64,000 nt of DNA, taken from assembly GCA_905233765.1 (NCBI GenBank), contig CAJOCU010000006.1, positions 1-64,000 of the forward strand, given 5' to 3'. Below the pieces are notes generated by a model. The model was not told the DNA's origin. It saw nothing but the letters and a program-made list of their open reading frames with translations, and did no database searches. The translations under genes were made by a program, and so were the position numbers. Each line of letters starts with the position of its first letter. Positions within the stretch are counted from its first letter, which is position 1. This DNA comes from an uncultured Bacteroidaceae bacterium. Its GTDB lineage: Bacteria; Bacteroidota; Bacteroidia; Bacteroidales; Bacteroidaceae. Positions 33,476 through 44,000 of the stretch are shown here, one piece after another.

Positions 33476-34196
33476 CTTGTGGGAATTCAGCGATAAGTTC
33501 TTGTAGATTGATGCGCCCTTCGTAGATGGCTTTGCCGAAGACGACAGCTGGGATGCCAGCAATGTTGAGGGCACGGATGTCCTCAATACAGCTTACACCG
33601 CCAGACGCGATGAGCAGGCAATCGGGATATGCTTGCATGATGGTTTGATAGAGGACGGTGGCAGGGCCTTGCAACATGCCGTCCTTGCCGATATCTGTGC
33701 ACAACACGTGGCGAATGCCCTGTTGCATATAGCTATCTAGGAAGGGAAACAATTTCAATGTGCTCTCTTCCTTCCAGCCATTGATGCTGATGAGTCCGTT
33801 CTTCACATCGGCGCCCAATACGATGCGTTCAGGACCGAACTTCTGCAGCCAGTCGTGCACACGCTCGGGGTCGGTGACAGCGATGCTGCCCACGGTGACC
33901 ATCTGTGCGCCTGCTTCGATCACCTTCTGCATATCCTCATCCGTCTTCACGCCGCCACCGAAATCTACCACAAGGTGTGTCTCTCGGGTGATTCGTTGCA
34001 GGACGTCGAGGTTCACGACATGCTTCGAACGAGCACCATCCAGATCCACCACATGCAGGCGGCGGAACCCCAGAGCCTCCATCTGGCGAGCTACCTCCAC
34101 GGGGTCATCAGCATACACCTTCTCTGTCGCATAATCACCTTTCGTGAGGCGAACGCAACGGCCGTTGATGATGTCTATGGCGGGAATGAGGAGCAT
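33471..34196 (-). CDS. hisA: Phosphoribosylformimino-5-aminoimidazole carboxamide ribotide isomerase
   Basis: 241 residues. Histidine step 4, TIM barrel related to HisF. LLIPAIDIINGRCVRL with the catalytic Asp, DLDGARSKH, VDFGGGVKTDED, VLGADVKNG with the second acid, and IASGGVSCIEDI. Follows hisH after 53 bases. Confidence 0.96.
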   Translation of the reverse strand: MLLIPAIDIINGRCVRLTKGDYATEKVYADDPVEVARQMEALGFRRLHVVDLDGARSKHVVNLDVLQRITRETHLVVDFGGGVKTDEDMQKVIEAGAQMVTVGSIAVTDPERVHDWLQKFGPERIVLGADVKNGLISINGWKEESTLKLFPFLDSYMQQGIRHVLCTDIGKDGMLQGPATVLYQTIMQAYPDCLLIASGGVSCIEDIRALNIAGIPAVVFGKAIYEGRINLQELIAEFPQD

Positions 34197-34249
34197 TGTT
34201 TAGTTGAGAGTTGAGAATGAATCGTTATTTCGACATTCGATGGTTTCTC

Positions 34250-34846
34250 TTAATCTTTCAAGTCCAAGAAGTTCTTGAGAATCTTTTCGCCTACGGCTCC
34301 GCTTTTTTCAGGATGGAACTGGCAGGTGTAGAAGTTGTCCTTGTGCATCGAGGCCGAGTAGGGGAGGATGTAGTCAGCGGTGGCGATGGTCTCAGTGCAT
34401 AGGGGGACATAGTAGCTGTGTACGAAATAGACGTAGTCGCCTTCGTTGAGTCCGTTGAACAGTGGCGAACGGAGGTCACGCAGCTGGTTCCATCCCATGC
34501 AGGGCACCTTGTCCTCATGGCGTTCAGGGCGGAACAATTTCACTTCAGCATCAAAGATGCCGATACAATCCACATTGCCTTCCTCGGAGTGACGGCAGAG
34601 TAGTTGTTGCCCTACGCAAATGCCGAAGACGGGTTGTTTCAAATCACGAATCACCTGATCCAGCCCATGAGCACGTAGGTAGCTCATCGCTTGACTGGCT
34701 TCGCCCTGACCAGGGAACAACACCTTATCGGCTGTGCGTAGCATCTCTGCATCATCGGTCAAGACAGGCTCCACACCCAAGCGCTTTAGTGCGTGGATGA
34801 CGGAATAGATGTTTCCTGCGTTATACTTGACGATGGCAACCTTCAT
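34250..34846 (-). CDS. hisH: Imidazole glycerol phosphate synthase, glutamine amidotransferase subunit
   Basis: 198 residues. Supplies ammonia to HisF. Class I amidotransferase with the Cys nucleophile in VFGICVGQQLLC (the usual GICLGMQ) and the His/Glu pair in CQFHPEKSG; NAGNIYSV near the N-terminus is a family signature. It begins 12 bases after the efflux outer-membrane gene, with no promoter box between, so the his genes may be read from the efflux transcript. Confidence 0.96.
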   Translation of the reverse strand: MKVAIVKYNAGNIYSVIHALKRLGVEPVLTDDAEMLRTADKVLFPGQGEASQAMSYLRAHGLDQVIRDLKQPVFGICVGQQLLCRHSEEGNVDCIGIFDAEVKLFRPERHEDKVPCMGWNQLRDLRSPLFNGLNEGDYVYFVHSYYVPLCTETIATADYILPYSASMHKDNFYTCQFHPEKSGAVGEKILKNFLDLKD

Positions 34847-34858
34847 GTAAGTCTTTTT

Positions 34859-36304
34859 TTATTCTTGGACTTGGAGTGAGCCGCCGCCAAGGGCTGTGTA
34901 GAGGTTGATGGTGGCTTGGATGGCAGTGAGGTCGTTGCCAATCTGGCTCATCTGGGCACCGAGGAGGCCGGTCTGGGCGGTCAGCACGTTGAGGTAGTTG
35001 ACGCTGCGGCTGACGTTGTCCTTGTAGAGGGCTTCAGTGGCATTGACGGCATCTGTGAGGGCTGCCACCTGCTGAGCCATATAACTCTTTTTGGCTTCAG
35101 CCGTCTGCAGGGCTGCGAGGGCGCTGTTGACCTCGTTGCCGGCAGCCACGAGGCTCTGCTGGAAGGCCAGCTTGGCTTCTTCCTGCTTCAGCACGGCCAC
35201 CTTTTTCTGGGCGCGCAGACGTCCGTTCTGGAAGATGGGTTGCAGGATCTGCCCGAGGGCATTCCATATCCACTTGGCGGGGTCGAGCTCAATGCTGCTA
35301 CCGTTGTTCGTGAAGCCGAGCGTTCCGCTGATGGTGAGCGAGGGGAAGAAGTTGGCTGTGGCGCTGTTGACAGCATAGAAGGCACTGGCCAGCTGCAGCT
35401 CGGCCTGCTTCACATCCGGACGGTACTGCAGGAGTGCTATAGGCACACCTGTCTCGATGACGGCGGGAGCTTGGAACGAGGCGAGGGAGGTGCGCTGGAT
35501 GTGATGGGGTGCTTCGCCGAGGATGGTGCAGAGGGCGTTCTCGGTCTGACGGATAGCGTCCTCGAGGTCCAGCACGCTGGCTTCGACGCTGAGGCAGTTG
35601 GCCTCGGTCTGCGACACAGCGGCTTTGTTGGAGCGTCCGGCTTCCATCAGCTTCTTGGTCAGCTCTACGCTCTCGCGCCAGTTCTTGGCAGTCTGAGTGC
35701 TGATGGCGAGCTGTGCGTCGAGGGAGCAGAGGGTGTAGTAGAGGTTGGCGATGTTGGCCACGAGGTTCTGTTGCACGGCCTCGCGCACGGTCTTGGTCTG
35801 TTCAACAGCCACCTGCGCCGACTTCTTGGCATTGCGCAGGCTGCCGAGGCTGCCGAACTGCCATGAGGCTGTGAGGGGGATGGTGTAGAACTTCAGCGGC
35901 TTGTTCCAGTCCATCGACGAGAGCTGGCCCTGGGGCGCAAACGAGAGCGAGGGGATGTAGGCGAGCTTGGCCACCTTGAGGTAGGCCTGTGCCTCCTGAA
36001 TCTGGAGATCCACCTGCTTCATATTGGTGCTCTGGCTGAGGCCGCGCTCGATGAGGGCCTGCAGGGTTGGGTCGGTGAAGAACTCACGCCAGGCCTTGGC
36101 GCCCAGTCCCTGCTCGCTCTGTCCTACCTGGGCGGAGCCGTAGAGGCCGTCGGTGCGGAGGTCTGCAGGACGCTCATAGGACTTGTAGAGGCCGCAAGAG
36201 GTGAGGATGAGGCATGAGGCCAGGAGAATAAGCCTCACACCCCGCCCCCCTCTCCAAGGGGCGAGGGGGAGTATATACTTTTGAGATATGGAAAGTATTG
36301 CCAT
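34859..36304 (-). CDS. RND efflux outer-membrane lipoprotein (NodT/OprM family)
   Basis: 481 residues as annotated. TolC-like trimeric channel with two repeats of the barrel/coiled-coil unit (NLYYTLCSLDAQLAIS; NEVNSALAALQTAEAKKS). The lipobox is ILTSC, so the mature protein is lipidated. The ATG at 36304 gives an odd N-terminus (YILPLAPWRGGRG) encoded by a GC-rich palindromic element. A GTG at 36238 would start the protein directly at a clean signal peptide (MRLILLASCLILTSC) and may be the real start. It is the third gene of an RND pump, 95 bases after the permease. Confidence 0.9.
   Translation of the reverse strand: MAILSISQKYILPLAPWRGGRGVRLILLASCLILTSCGLYKSYERPADLRTDGLYGSAQVGQSEQGLGAKAWREFFTDPTLQALIERGLSQSTNMKQVDLQIQEAQAYLKVAKLAYIPSLSFAPQGQLSSMDWNKPLKFYTIPLTASWQFGSLGSLRNAKKSAQVAVEQTKTVREAVQQNLVANIANLYYTLCSLDAQLAISTQTAKNWRESVELTKKLMEAGRSNKAAVSQTEANCLSVEASVLDLEDAIRQTENALCTILGEAPHHIQRTSLASFQAPAVIETGVPIALLQYRPDVKQAELQLASAFYAVNSATANFFPSLTISGTLGFTNNGSSIELDPAKWIWNALGQILQPIFQNGRLRAQKKVAVLKQEEAKLAFQQSLVAAGNEVNSALAALQTAEAKKSYMAQQVAALTDAVNATEALYKDNVSRSVNYLNVLTAQTGLLGAQMSQIGNDLTAIQATINLYTALGGGSLQVQE
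36239..36272. repeat. GC-rich palindromic element, copy 1
   Basis: Contains the core CCCCTCTCCAAGGGGCGA, itself partly palindromic. It is an inverted copy of the element at 36356-36396 and lies inside the 5' end of the outer-membrane efflux gene. Confidence 0.8.
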
Positions 36305-36355
36305 GATGAATAAAATATGTATTAGAATCCTTTGTTCTGTTGCTTGATAGTCATC

Positions 36356-36396
36356 ACTCCCCTTCGCCCCTTGGAGAGGGGGTCGGGGGGTGGGGC
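36356..36396. repeat. GC-rich palindromic element, copy 2 (inverted)
   Basis: Contains TCGCCCCTTGGAGAGGGG, the reverse complement of copy 1 over about 27 bases. It sits in the gap between the permease stop (36400) and the outer-membrane gene start (36304). Confidence 0.8.
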
Positions 36397-36399
36397 TTT

Positions 36400-39300
36400 T
36401 TATTTCTCGCTCTTGTTATACTCTTCCTCTTTCTCTTCCTGGCTGCGGGCCTGCTCCTTGAGGAACTGCTGGTCGGCCTCGACCTTCATGGCGGGGCGGA
36501 TCTTCTCCTGCAGGTACTCGAAGAAGATGAAGAAGACGGGAACGGTGAAGAGAATGCCGATGGTGCCGACAATCATACCGCCGATGACGCCCAAGCCGAT
36601 GGTGCGGTTACCGTTGGCACCGGCGCCGGTGGCGAAGACGAGTGGGAGCATACCCAGTACGCAGGTGAGGACGGTCATCAGAATCGGGCGCAGACGTGCC
36701 TCGGCAGCAGCGTAGGCTGCCTCGACGATGCCCATACCCTTGCGACGACGCTCCAGGGCGAACTCGGTAATCAGGATGGCGGTCTTGGCCAAGAGGCCGA
36801 TGAGCATAATGACACCGGTCTGCAGGTAGATGTTGTTCTCAATCTGACCCATCGGGGAGAAGGGGATGGCAACATGCAAGGCCAGGTACTTGAATGCTGA
36901 GATGCCGCCGGAAATCATGTTCCACAGCCATGCGAAGCCGAAGGAACCCATCAGACCAATAGGCACAGAAAGGATGACGGCGAAGGGCACGAGGAAGCTC
37001 TCGTAGAGACAGCTGAGGATGAGGAAGATGAGGACGACGCAGATGGCGTAGATGAGGATGGTCTGGTTGGACCCCATCTGCTGGTACTCCTCGCGGCTGA
37101 TGCTGCCGTACTCATAGGTGATATGGTCGGGCAACAGCTGGTTCTTCACCTCGTCGATGGCCTTCATAGCATCGGAGGTGGTGAAACCGCTGGCGGGCTG
37201 CACCATACAGGAGATTTCGGAGAAGAGGTTGAAGTGGGTATCGACCTCAGGACCGAGCACCGGCGTGAGCTTCACGAACTGCGAGAGGGGTGCCATGTCC
37301 TGACCGTTGCGGATGTACATATTCGAGAGGTCGGCCTCGGAAGTGCGGTACTTCGGGTCGGTCTGCAGCATCACACGGTAGATTTTACCGAACTGGTTGA
37401 AGTTGCTGACGTAGGCACCGCCGAGGTAGCCGCTCATGGCTGAGAGGACGGCGGCGGGAGAAATGCCTGCGAGCTTGCACTGACCGGCATCCACCTCCAC
37501 CTTGAACTGCGGGAAGTTGCGGGCGTAGGTGGTCATGGCCGTCTGAATCTCCTCACGCTCGTTGAGGGCTGCGAGGAAGGCCTGCGTCTGTTCCAGGAAC
37601 ACGCCTTTGTCGCCATCGCTGCGGTCCTGCAGGTGAAGGTCGACATTGGAGCCCATACCGTAACCGGGAATCATACCCGGCTCGAAGACGAAGATCTGTG
37701 CTTCGGGAATCTCCTTCATCAACTGCAACATCAAGAGGATCTTCTTGTTGGAGGAGATGTGGTCCACACCAGAGCGCTTATTCCAATGCTGCATCTTAAG
37801 GATGAACATGGCGTTAGCAGCGCCCTGACCGCCCATGAAGCTGAAACCGGCCACGCGAGAGACGCGTTCGATGTCTTTGTCGGCACCAAGGATTGCCTCT
37901 GCGCGGTCGAGGACCTTATCGGTGTAGGAGAGGTTGGAGCCCGGAGGACAGGTGACATTCACCATGAGCACGCCCTGGTCTTCCTGAGGCACGAGGCCCT
38001 TGGGTAGCGCCGTCATGAAGAAGTAGAGCAGGACGGCGGCGATGACGAAGAAGATAGGAGCGACCCAACGGTGGTTGATGATACCGTGCAGGTTGCGGGT
38101 GTATTTACCCATGATGGCGCCGAAGCTGGCCTCGTAGGCTGTGCGTGTGCGCTTGTTCAGACCAATGAAGAAGGCATTGATACCATTCTTGGCCGTGCGG
38201 TTTTCCTTGGCAGGCCGCATCATCATCGCACAGAGGGCGGGACACACCACAAGGGCGCTGACGCAGGAGATACCTACGGCCGTGGCCAGCGTGACACCGA
38301 ACTGGGTGTAGAACATACCGCTGGTACCACCCATCATCGTCACGGGGATGAACACAGCCATGAAGACGAAGGTACAGGAGATAACGGCCATGGTGACATC
38401 GCTGAGGGCGTCCTTTGTGGCCTGATAAGCTGATTTGTAGCCGGCGTCGAACTTCGCCTGCACGGCCTCGACGACGACGATGGCATCATCCACAACCGTA
38501 CCGATGGCCAGCACGAGGGCGAAGAGCGTCAGCAGGTTCAGAGTGAAGCCCGCTGCGGCCAGTGCTGCAAAGGTACCGACGAGGGAGAGGATGATGGAGA
38601 TGGAGGGGATGAGCGTGGCCTTGAAGTCCTGCAAGAAGAAATAGACCACGAGAATCACAAGGAGGATAGCGATGATGAGCGTCTCCTCCACATTGGCGAT
38701 GGACTCCAATAGGAAGTCGTTGGTGGACATCATCTGCACGAAATGGAGGCCCTTGGGCAACGTCTTTTCGATGTCGTTGAGGGCTGCAGTCAGGCGGTCG
38801 TTGGTTTCCTTAGCGTTGGCACCGGCAATCTGGTAGGCCAGGAAAACCACGGAGGGTTTGCCATCGACGGTGCCGTTGAAGCCGTAGTCAACCTGCCCGA
38901 GCTCCACCTCGGCTATGTCTTTCAGGCGCAGCAGGGAGCCATCGGGGCGTGCCAGAATGACAATGTTCTTAAACTCCTCGACTTCCTTCAGACGACCCGT
39001 ATAGCGGAGTGTGTACTGAAAAACGTTATCGACGTTTGCACCATGGCCACCTTGCACGGGCTTCTCACCCAGCTTACCTACAGCGGCTTCGAGGTTCTGC
39101 TCAGCCATGCAAGCCGTGATGTCGGAAGGCACAAGGTTGTACTGTGCCATAATTTCGGGCTTGAGCCAAACACGCAGTGAGTAGTTGGCACCCATGGCCT
39201 GCACCTCGCCGATACCCTGGATACGCTTGAGCTGAGGAGTCACGTTGATGTTCATGTAGTTTGACATGAAGCTCTGGTCGTACTCCGGAACGTCGCTCAC

Positions 39301-39729
39301 CATGGCGTTGATCTGCAGCATGGAGGTCTGGCGCTTGAAGGTCGTCACACCGATCATTGTGACTTCCTGCGGCAGCAGACCCTGCGCCATGGAAACGCGG
39401 TTCTGCACGTTCACGGCTGCCATATCGGGGTTTGAACCCTGCTTGAAATAGACGGTGATGGTGGCAGAACCGTTGTTGGTGGAGGTGGAAGTCATGTAGG
39501 TCATGTTCTCCACGCCATTGATGCTCTCTTCCAGCGGCTGGATGACAGCCTTGGTGACCGTCTCGGCCGATGCGCCGGGGTAAGTGGCGGTGACCATGAC
39601 CGTAGGCGGTGCGATGTCGGGGAACTGTTCCACCGGCAGGCTAAAGTAGCTGATCGCGCCCAAGATGAGGATGAGGATGGCGATGGATAGTGCCATCACC
39701 GGGCGCTTGATAAATATGTTGCCTTTCAT
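36400..39729 (-). CDS. RND multidrug efflux permease, HAE1/AcrB family
   Basis: 1109 residues, somewhat longer than AcrB (1049). Inner-membrane drug/proton antiporter. N-terminus MKGNIFIKRPVMALSIAIL, porter-domain motifs (FPDIAPPTVMVTATYPGAS, VQNRVSMAQGLLPQEV), membrane helix 4 with the proton-relay Asp pair in GTVVDDAIVVVEA, GLVPQEDQG, and the C-terminal ITEFALERRRKG. The Lys/Glu-rich end is family-typical. The substrate cannot be read from sequence. Gene order adaptor, permease, channel. Confidence 0.95.
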   Translation of the reverse strand: MKGNIFIKRPVMALSIAILILILGAISYFSLPVEQFPDIAPPTVMVTATYPGASAETVTKAVIQPLEESINGVENMTYMTSTSTNNGSATITVYFKQGSNPDMAAVNVQNRVSMAQGLLPQEVTMIGVTTFKRQTSMLQINAMVSDVPEYDQSFMSNYMNINVTPQLKRIQGIGEVQAMGANYSLRVWLKPEIMAQYNLVPSDITACMAEQNLEAAVGKLGEKPVQGGHGANVDNVFQYTLRYTGRLKEVEEFKNIVILARPDGSLLRLKDIAEVELGQVDYGFNGTVDGKPSVVFLAYQIAGANAKETNDRLTAALNDIEKTLPKGLHFVQMMSTNDFLLESIANVEETLIIAILLVILVVYFFLQDFKATLIPSISIILSLVGTFAALAAAGFTLNLLTLFALVLAIGTVVDDAIVVVEAVQAKFDAGYKSAYQATKDALSDVTMAVISCTFVFMAVFIPVTMMGGTSGMFYTQFGVTLATAVGISCVSALVVCPALCAMMMRPAKENRTAKNGINAFFIGLNKRTRTAYEASFGAIMGKYTRNLHGIINHRWVAPIFFVIAAVLLYFFMTALPKGLVPQEDQGVLMVNVTCPPGSNLSYTDKVLDRAEAILGADKDIERVSRVAGFSFMGGQGAANAMFILKMQHWNKRSGVDHISSNKKILLMLQLMKEIPEAQIFVFEPGMIPGYGMGSNVDLHLQDRSDGDKGVFLEQTQAFLAALNEREEIQTAMTTYARNFPQFKVEVDAGQCKLAGISPAAVLSAMSGYLGGAYVSNFNQFGKIYRVMLQTDPKYRTSEADLSNMYIRNGQDMAPLSQFVKLTPVLGPEVDTHFNLFSEISCMVQPASGFTTSDAMKAIDEVKNQLLPDHITYEYGSISREEYQQMGSNQTILIYAICVVLIFLILSCLYESFLVPFAVILSVPIGLMGSFGFAWLWNMISGGISAFKYLALHVAIPFSPMGQIENNIYLQTGVIMLIGLLAKTAILITEFALERRRKGMGIVEAAYAAAEARLRPILMTVLTCVLGMLPLVFATGAGANGNRTIGLGVIGGMIVGTIGILFTVPVFFIFFEYLQEKIRPAMKVEADQQFLKEQARSQEEKEEEYNKSEK

Positions 39730-39743
39730 TCTTTTCTTTTAAA

Positions 39744-39764
39744 CGTTCAACGTTCAACTTTCAA
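39744..39764. repeat. Heptad array, CGTTCAA x2, CTTTCAA
   Basis: Three 7-bp units in the 57-base gap between the adaptor and permease genes. Confidence 0.8.
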
Positions 39765-39786
39765 CTTCGCGCGTAGCGTAAGTTTT

Positions 39787-40908
39787 TCACTTCACCAGTG
39801 CTCCTTCCTTGACCATGCCTGCACCGTCGGCGATGATTTCCTCGCCGGCCCTCAGACCCTTGGTGACAATGAACTCTTTGCCAGTGTTGTAGGGAGCAAT
39901 CTCGATATTGCGGGCGATGGCTGTGCGCTGCCCATCCTTGTTCTCAACGACGAAGACCTGATGAACGGTCTGGATCTGCTTGACGGCGGCTGCCGGCACG
40001 ATAATCTGATCCTTGTACTCTACGGGAATCACGACATTGCCTGTGCTGCCGCTGTGGAGTAAACCGGTGGGGTTGTTGAAGACAGCACGCAGTGAGACAC
40101 TGCCCGTGGCCTGATCTACGACGCCGCTGGCTGTCTCTATGACGCCAGTCTGGTCATACTCAGAACCGTCCACGAGTTGCAAGCGCACGGGGGGCATCGC
40201 CTTCACGGCGGCGGCAGCACTGCCTGCCTCGCGGGTCTTCTCGAGCATCATCATCTCGTTGATGGAGAAATAGACGTACATCTGATGGTTGTCAGACACC
40301 GTGGTCAAGGGTGTGCCCATGGACGGACCCACGAGGGCACCGACGCGGTAGGGCAGTGTGCCTACGACGCCGTCAGCCGGGCTGGTGACAACCGTGTAGC
40401 TCAATGAGTTCTCGGCATTGGTGACAGCGGCGGTAGCCTGTGCCACAGTGGCCTTGGCCTGGGCGTAGGCGTTGGTAGCCGTCTGCAGGTCGAAGTCGCT
40501 GACGACTTGCTGTGCGTGCAGGTTCTGTGTGCTTTCCAGGGAGAGCTTGGCCGTGGCCTCGGCTGCCTTCGCGGCTTCGAGGTTGGCTTTAGCTGTGTTC
40601 AATGCTGCCTGATAAGGAACCTGGTCGATGATGAAGAGCGTCTGGCCCTTGCGCACCTGCTGACCCTCGGTCACGCAGAGCTGGCGGAGCAGACCGCTGA
40701 CCTGTGGCAGTACCATGATGTCCTGACGACCACGGATGGTGGCGCTGTACTTGGTGTCAATCGTGCGGCTCTCGGTCTTTACCTTCAAGGTCTTGTAGGC
40801 GATAGGATCATTGCTCGCAGAATTCTGTTTCTTACCTCCGCATGAGGCGAGTAGAGCGACTGTCATGATGGCCGCTAACATACTGAAAGATTTCATGCTT
40901 GCTTTCAT
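39787..40908 (-). CDS. RND efflux periplasmic adaptor (MFP/AcrA family)
   Basis: 373 residues. Lipoprotein with lipobox LLASC (Cys23). Lipoyl half-motifs (IMVLPQVSGLLRQL; SYTVVTSPADGVVG) flank an Ala-rich coiled-coil hairpin (AALNTAKANLEAAKAAEATAK), followed by beta-barrel and membrane-proximal domains (GEEIIADGAGMVKEG). Links permease and channel. First gene of the long minus-strand run; a promoter box lies at 40971-40964. ATG 40896 (MKSFSM) is an alternative start. Confidence 0.93.
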   Translation of the reverse strand: MKASMKSFSMLAAIMTVALLASCGGKKQNSASNDPIAYKTLKVKTESRTIDTKYSATIRGRQDIMVLPQVSGLLRQLCVTEGQQVRKGQTLFIIDQVPYQAALNTAKANLEAAKAAEATAKLSLESTQNLHAQQVVSDFDLQTATNAYAQAKATVAQATAAVTNAENSLSYTVVTSPADGVVGTLPYRVGALVGPSMGTPLTTVSDNHQMYVYFSINEMMMLEKTREAGSAAAAVKAMPPVRLQLVDGSEYDQTGVIETASGVVDQATGSVSLRAVFNNPTGLLHSGSTGNVVIPVEYKDQIIVPAAAVKQIQTVHQVFVVENKDGQRTAIARNIEIAPYNTGKEFIVTKGLRAGEEIIADGAGMVKEGALVK

Positions 40909-40963
40909 GTTTATTTACACTATAAAAAGTATGATTAATATTCTTTTTGCTTGAAATCGGGTG

Positions 40964-40971
40964 CAAAGGTA
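40964..40971 (-). promoter_or_regulatory. -7 box of the efflux operon
   Basis: TACCTTTG on the minus strand, 56 bases before the adaptor start and just after the terminator of the protease gene. It is the only clear box I see for the run down to 26821. Confidence 0.65.
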
Positions 40972-40992
40972 CACTTTTTTGCTTATTTCAGC

Positions 40993-41023
40993 AAAAAAGC
41001 AGTGCCTAATTAGACACTGCTTT
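40993..41023 (-). terminator. Rho-independent terminator of the protease gene
   Basis: On the minus strand 41023-41015 pairs with 41004-40996 (AAAGCAGTG arms, 9 bp, 10-nt loop), followed by a T run to 40993. Confidence 0.8.
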
Positions 41024-41047
41024 AATGCATTTTATGATTTTGGACAA

Positions 41048-44000
41048 TTATCTAACGTTCGTTTTCTGTTGTCCGACAATATATATGCCTCGACGTAGTC
41101 GAGCGTTGGCCTCCTTGTTCACGAAGTTTTGCCAGACGAGTTGTCCTGAGAGGCTGTAGATGCGGACCTCCTGTGGCTCGCCGACGATGATCTTGATGAC
41201 GCCCAATCCGCCCATGGCTTGAATGTCGGGTGTCACGATGACTTCATCCTCAACGGCTTCGATTTTGTCCACGATCTCGCCCATCTCAAGCGTCGTCACG
41301 GGAGAGTGCTGGAGGGCGAACAGCTTGACGGTGTGGCAGTCTCGTCCACTCATCATGCTGAGGATGCCGAGGCTGACCGTTGTTTCCTCTGTAAGGATGA
41401 ACTTACAACTCGTAGAACTACGTGCATAGCCCAGTGCCTTGGAGGACAGGTCGGCGTAGTCCGGCAGGCCTGTGCCAGCAGCTGCTACGAGGTAGTTGGA
41501 ACTGGCACTGTATTCTTTGTCGGACCATGAGCCGAATTCATAAGCTCCTGCAGGCAGCGTGATGGTCTGATAGAGTTTGAGATTCTTCACCTCGCTGGCA
41601 AAGCTGTCATGGGTCGTTGCGAGTGTGAGATAGTTGCTCTTGTTGGCATCGACGTGGAACTCAGTGGTAATACCATTCTCAACCACGCTGTTCTCCTGTA
41701 CCCAGGGGGATGCTGTTGTTCCCATTGCCAACTTCTTGAAACGGTTGGCGGTGGTTGTGTTGACATAGCCCGAACCTGTAGCGAACGGTGCCACGTAGTT
41801 CTTCAAATAGGTCTTTGTCACATCGGTGGCTTCGCTATCGAAGTCGAGGTAGAAGATGCCACGTGAACTGGTCCAGGCGTCGCCGTCGGGGCCGAAGTTG
41901 TTGCGCGTGCCAGTGAGGTTGCTGGCCGAGCGGTCGATGACATCGCCTGTGGACTGGTTGAAGTCGTAGTAAAGCTTGAGGGTCGTGATGCTTTCGGGAT
42001 CCGCGATGGGCTCATTGGCGTACTGACGAACCTCTTTGGCTGAAAGCGCTTTTCTCCAGATGCGCAGCTCATCGACAATAGCGTTCATCGGCCCATCTGC
42101 GCCACCCATGGTGAAGGCCTTCCATGCAGCATAGCTCGAAGCTGGCTTGACAGTTCCAAAGACCTCACCGTCGCGGTAGAAGGTGGCCGTGGATGAAGAG
42201 CCGCTATAGGTGACTGCATAGTGGTGCCATTCGTTCTCAATCACGTAGGCCGGACTTGTTTGTGCAGTCTTATTGTTTATCGTGATCTTCATGCTGCGAT
42301 CGCTTTCCGTGGTGAGCAGGAAGGTGCTTTCGCTGTCGCCCATTCTGCAGCATGTGCTATTGATGGTGCCTGGGTACATCCACCATTCCACTGTAAAGGC
42401 TAAGACGGTGCCTGTCAATGGTGTGCCTGACACGACTTCGTCGTCAGCGTTGTCGAAGTTCAGACCCGTCTGCCCGTCGGCATTGCAAACGGTGATGGCG
42501 CGTGAACGGTTGATCTTGCTGGAGCCTTTCTCGTTGGAGGTGGTCAGTGTGACGTCGTAGATGCCCGGCTTCGGCAGCTTGATGCTTCCCTTCTGGCCGC
42601 TGGTGATGTAGGTGTGGTTCTGGTTTGCAATCATCCAATCCCATGTCTCAGGCTCATACTTGGTGGCGTCGATGAGGTTGATGGGTTCGTTCACGAGGAC
42701 CACATTGTTTTGGATGGTGAATGCCGACTGCGGCGCCACCTTGACGACGTTGATCTGCTTCTCAATGAAATCTGAACCGGCAGCAGTCTTGGCCTCGAGG
42801 CGTACGGTGTAGGTGCCTGTTGCTGGGTATGTAGCTGCTGCGTTGATGCTGTTGAGAATCTCCACTTCTGCACCTTCGAGCGTCCACGTGTAGGTGGCTT
42901 TGTCAAGTGGTGTAGAGGTGTTGATGAAGGAGATGTGTTCGCCAGCTGCAATCGTCTCTGCTGAGATGCGGAAGTCAGCCACGGGCATTTCAGCATCCAC
43001 GACGACGATTTTTTTCTTGTAGGTGGCAGTCTTTCCCTTGATGTTCGTGACGGACAATTCCACTTGATGGTCTCCAGCCTCTGTGAAGACGACCACAGGA
43101 TTGCAGGCATTGCTGGTTGTCACATCAGCGCCAGGGATGGTCCACGTCCACTGTGAGGTGCTGGGGCTGCTCTCATCGATGAGCGTCACGGGCTGTCCGA
43201 CAGCGGGGACGTCCACATCCCATGAGAATTTGGCGGATGAAGTCACAGCGCCGTGAGGATGAGCTGTACCCGTGAGGGCGTTGCTCTCGGGGGCTCCTTC
43301 GCCCTTGGTGAAGGTGGCGTCGTTCTGTCCCTTGTCGTTCACGAGCAAGAGGGTTCCATCACCCCTTTCACGCGTATTCATCTGATAGTAGTGGGTGAGG
43401 GCGGGGTAGTTGGCCGATACCACATAGAGGTCGGCACAATTAGCCGTTATTTTAGTTTGGGTGCGTGCAGTGTTCCAGATGCGCAGGTCGGCAATCTGTC
43501 CTGTCCATAGTGCATCCACGATGGCTCTGGTGTTGTCCTCTGTCTTTCCGAACCAGAGGTCGTTGTTGCCGCCAATGCCACTGTTGTAAACGCTGTTGTA
43601 TGAAAGGAGCTGTTCCGTAGAAGCCTGACCAGCTAATAATGTTGTTTTATAGACCGAGTAGGAGTTGCCCTTAACGACGATGGCTATCTGTTGCCATTTG
43701 TTGCGCGTAAGTGTCTTTGTCGAGGTCCTGAAGTCGCCACCGTCGAAGCCTGCAACCACTTTTCCGTCTTTATCGACATAGAACAGGAACTTGCCTGATG
43801 AAGCCTTGATTCCACAACATTTGTCAGTGAAGGAGGAAGCATAAAGCCAGAGCTCAATCGTGAACTCTGACAGACCACCTGTGCTGAAGGCGGGCACTGT
43901 GAACTGTGCATTGGTCAGGTTCAGTATGTTATAGGATTCAGGTGTTGCAGCTGTGCCAGCCATGATGGGCGATGACTTCTGGCTCTCATATTCGTTGTTG

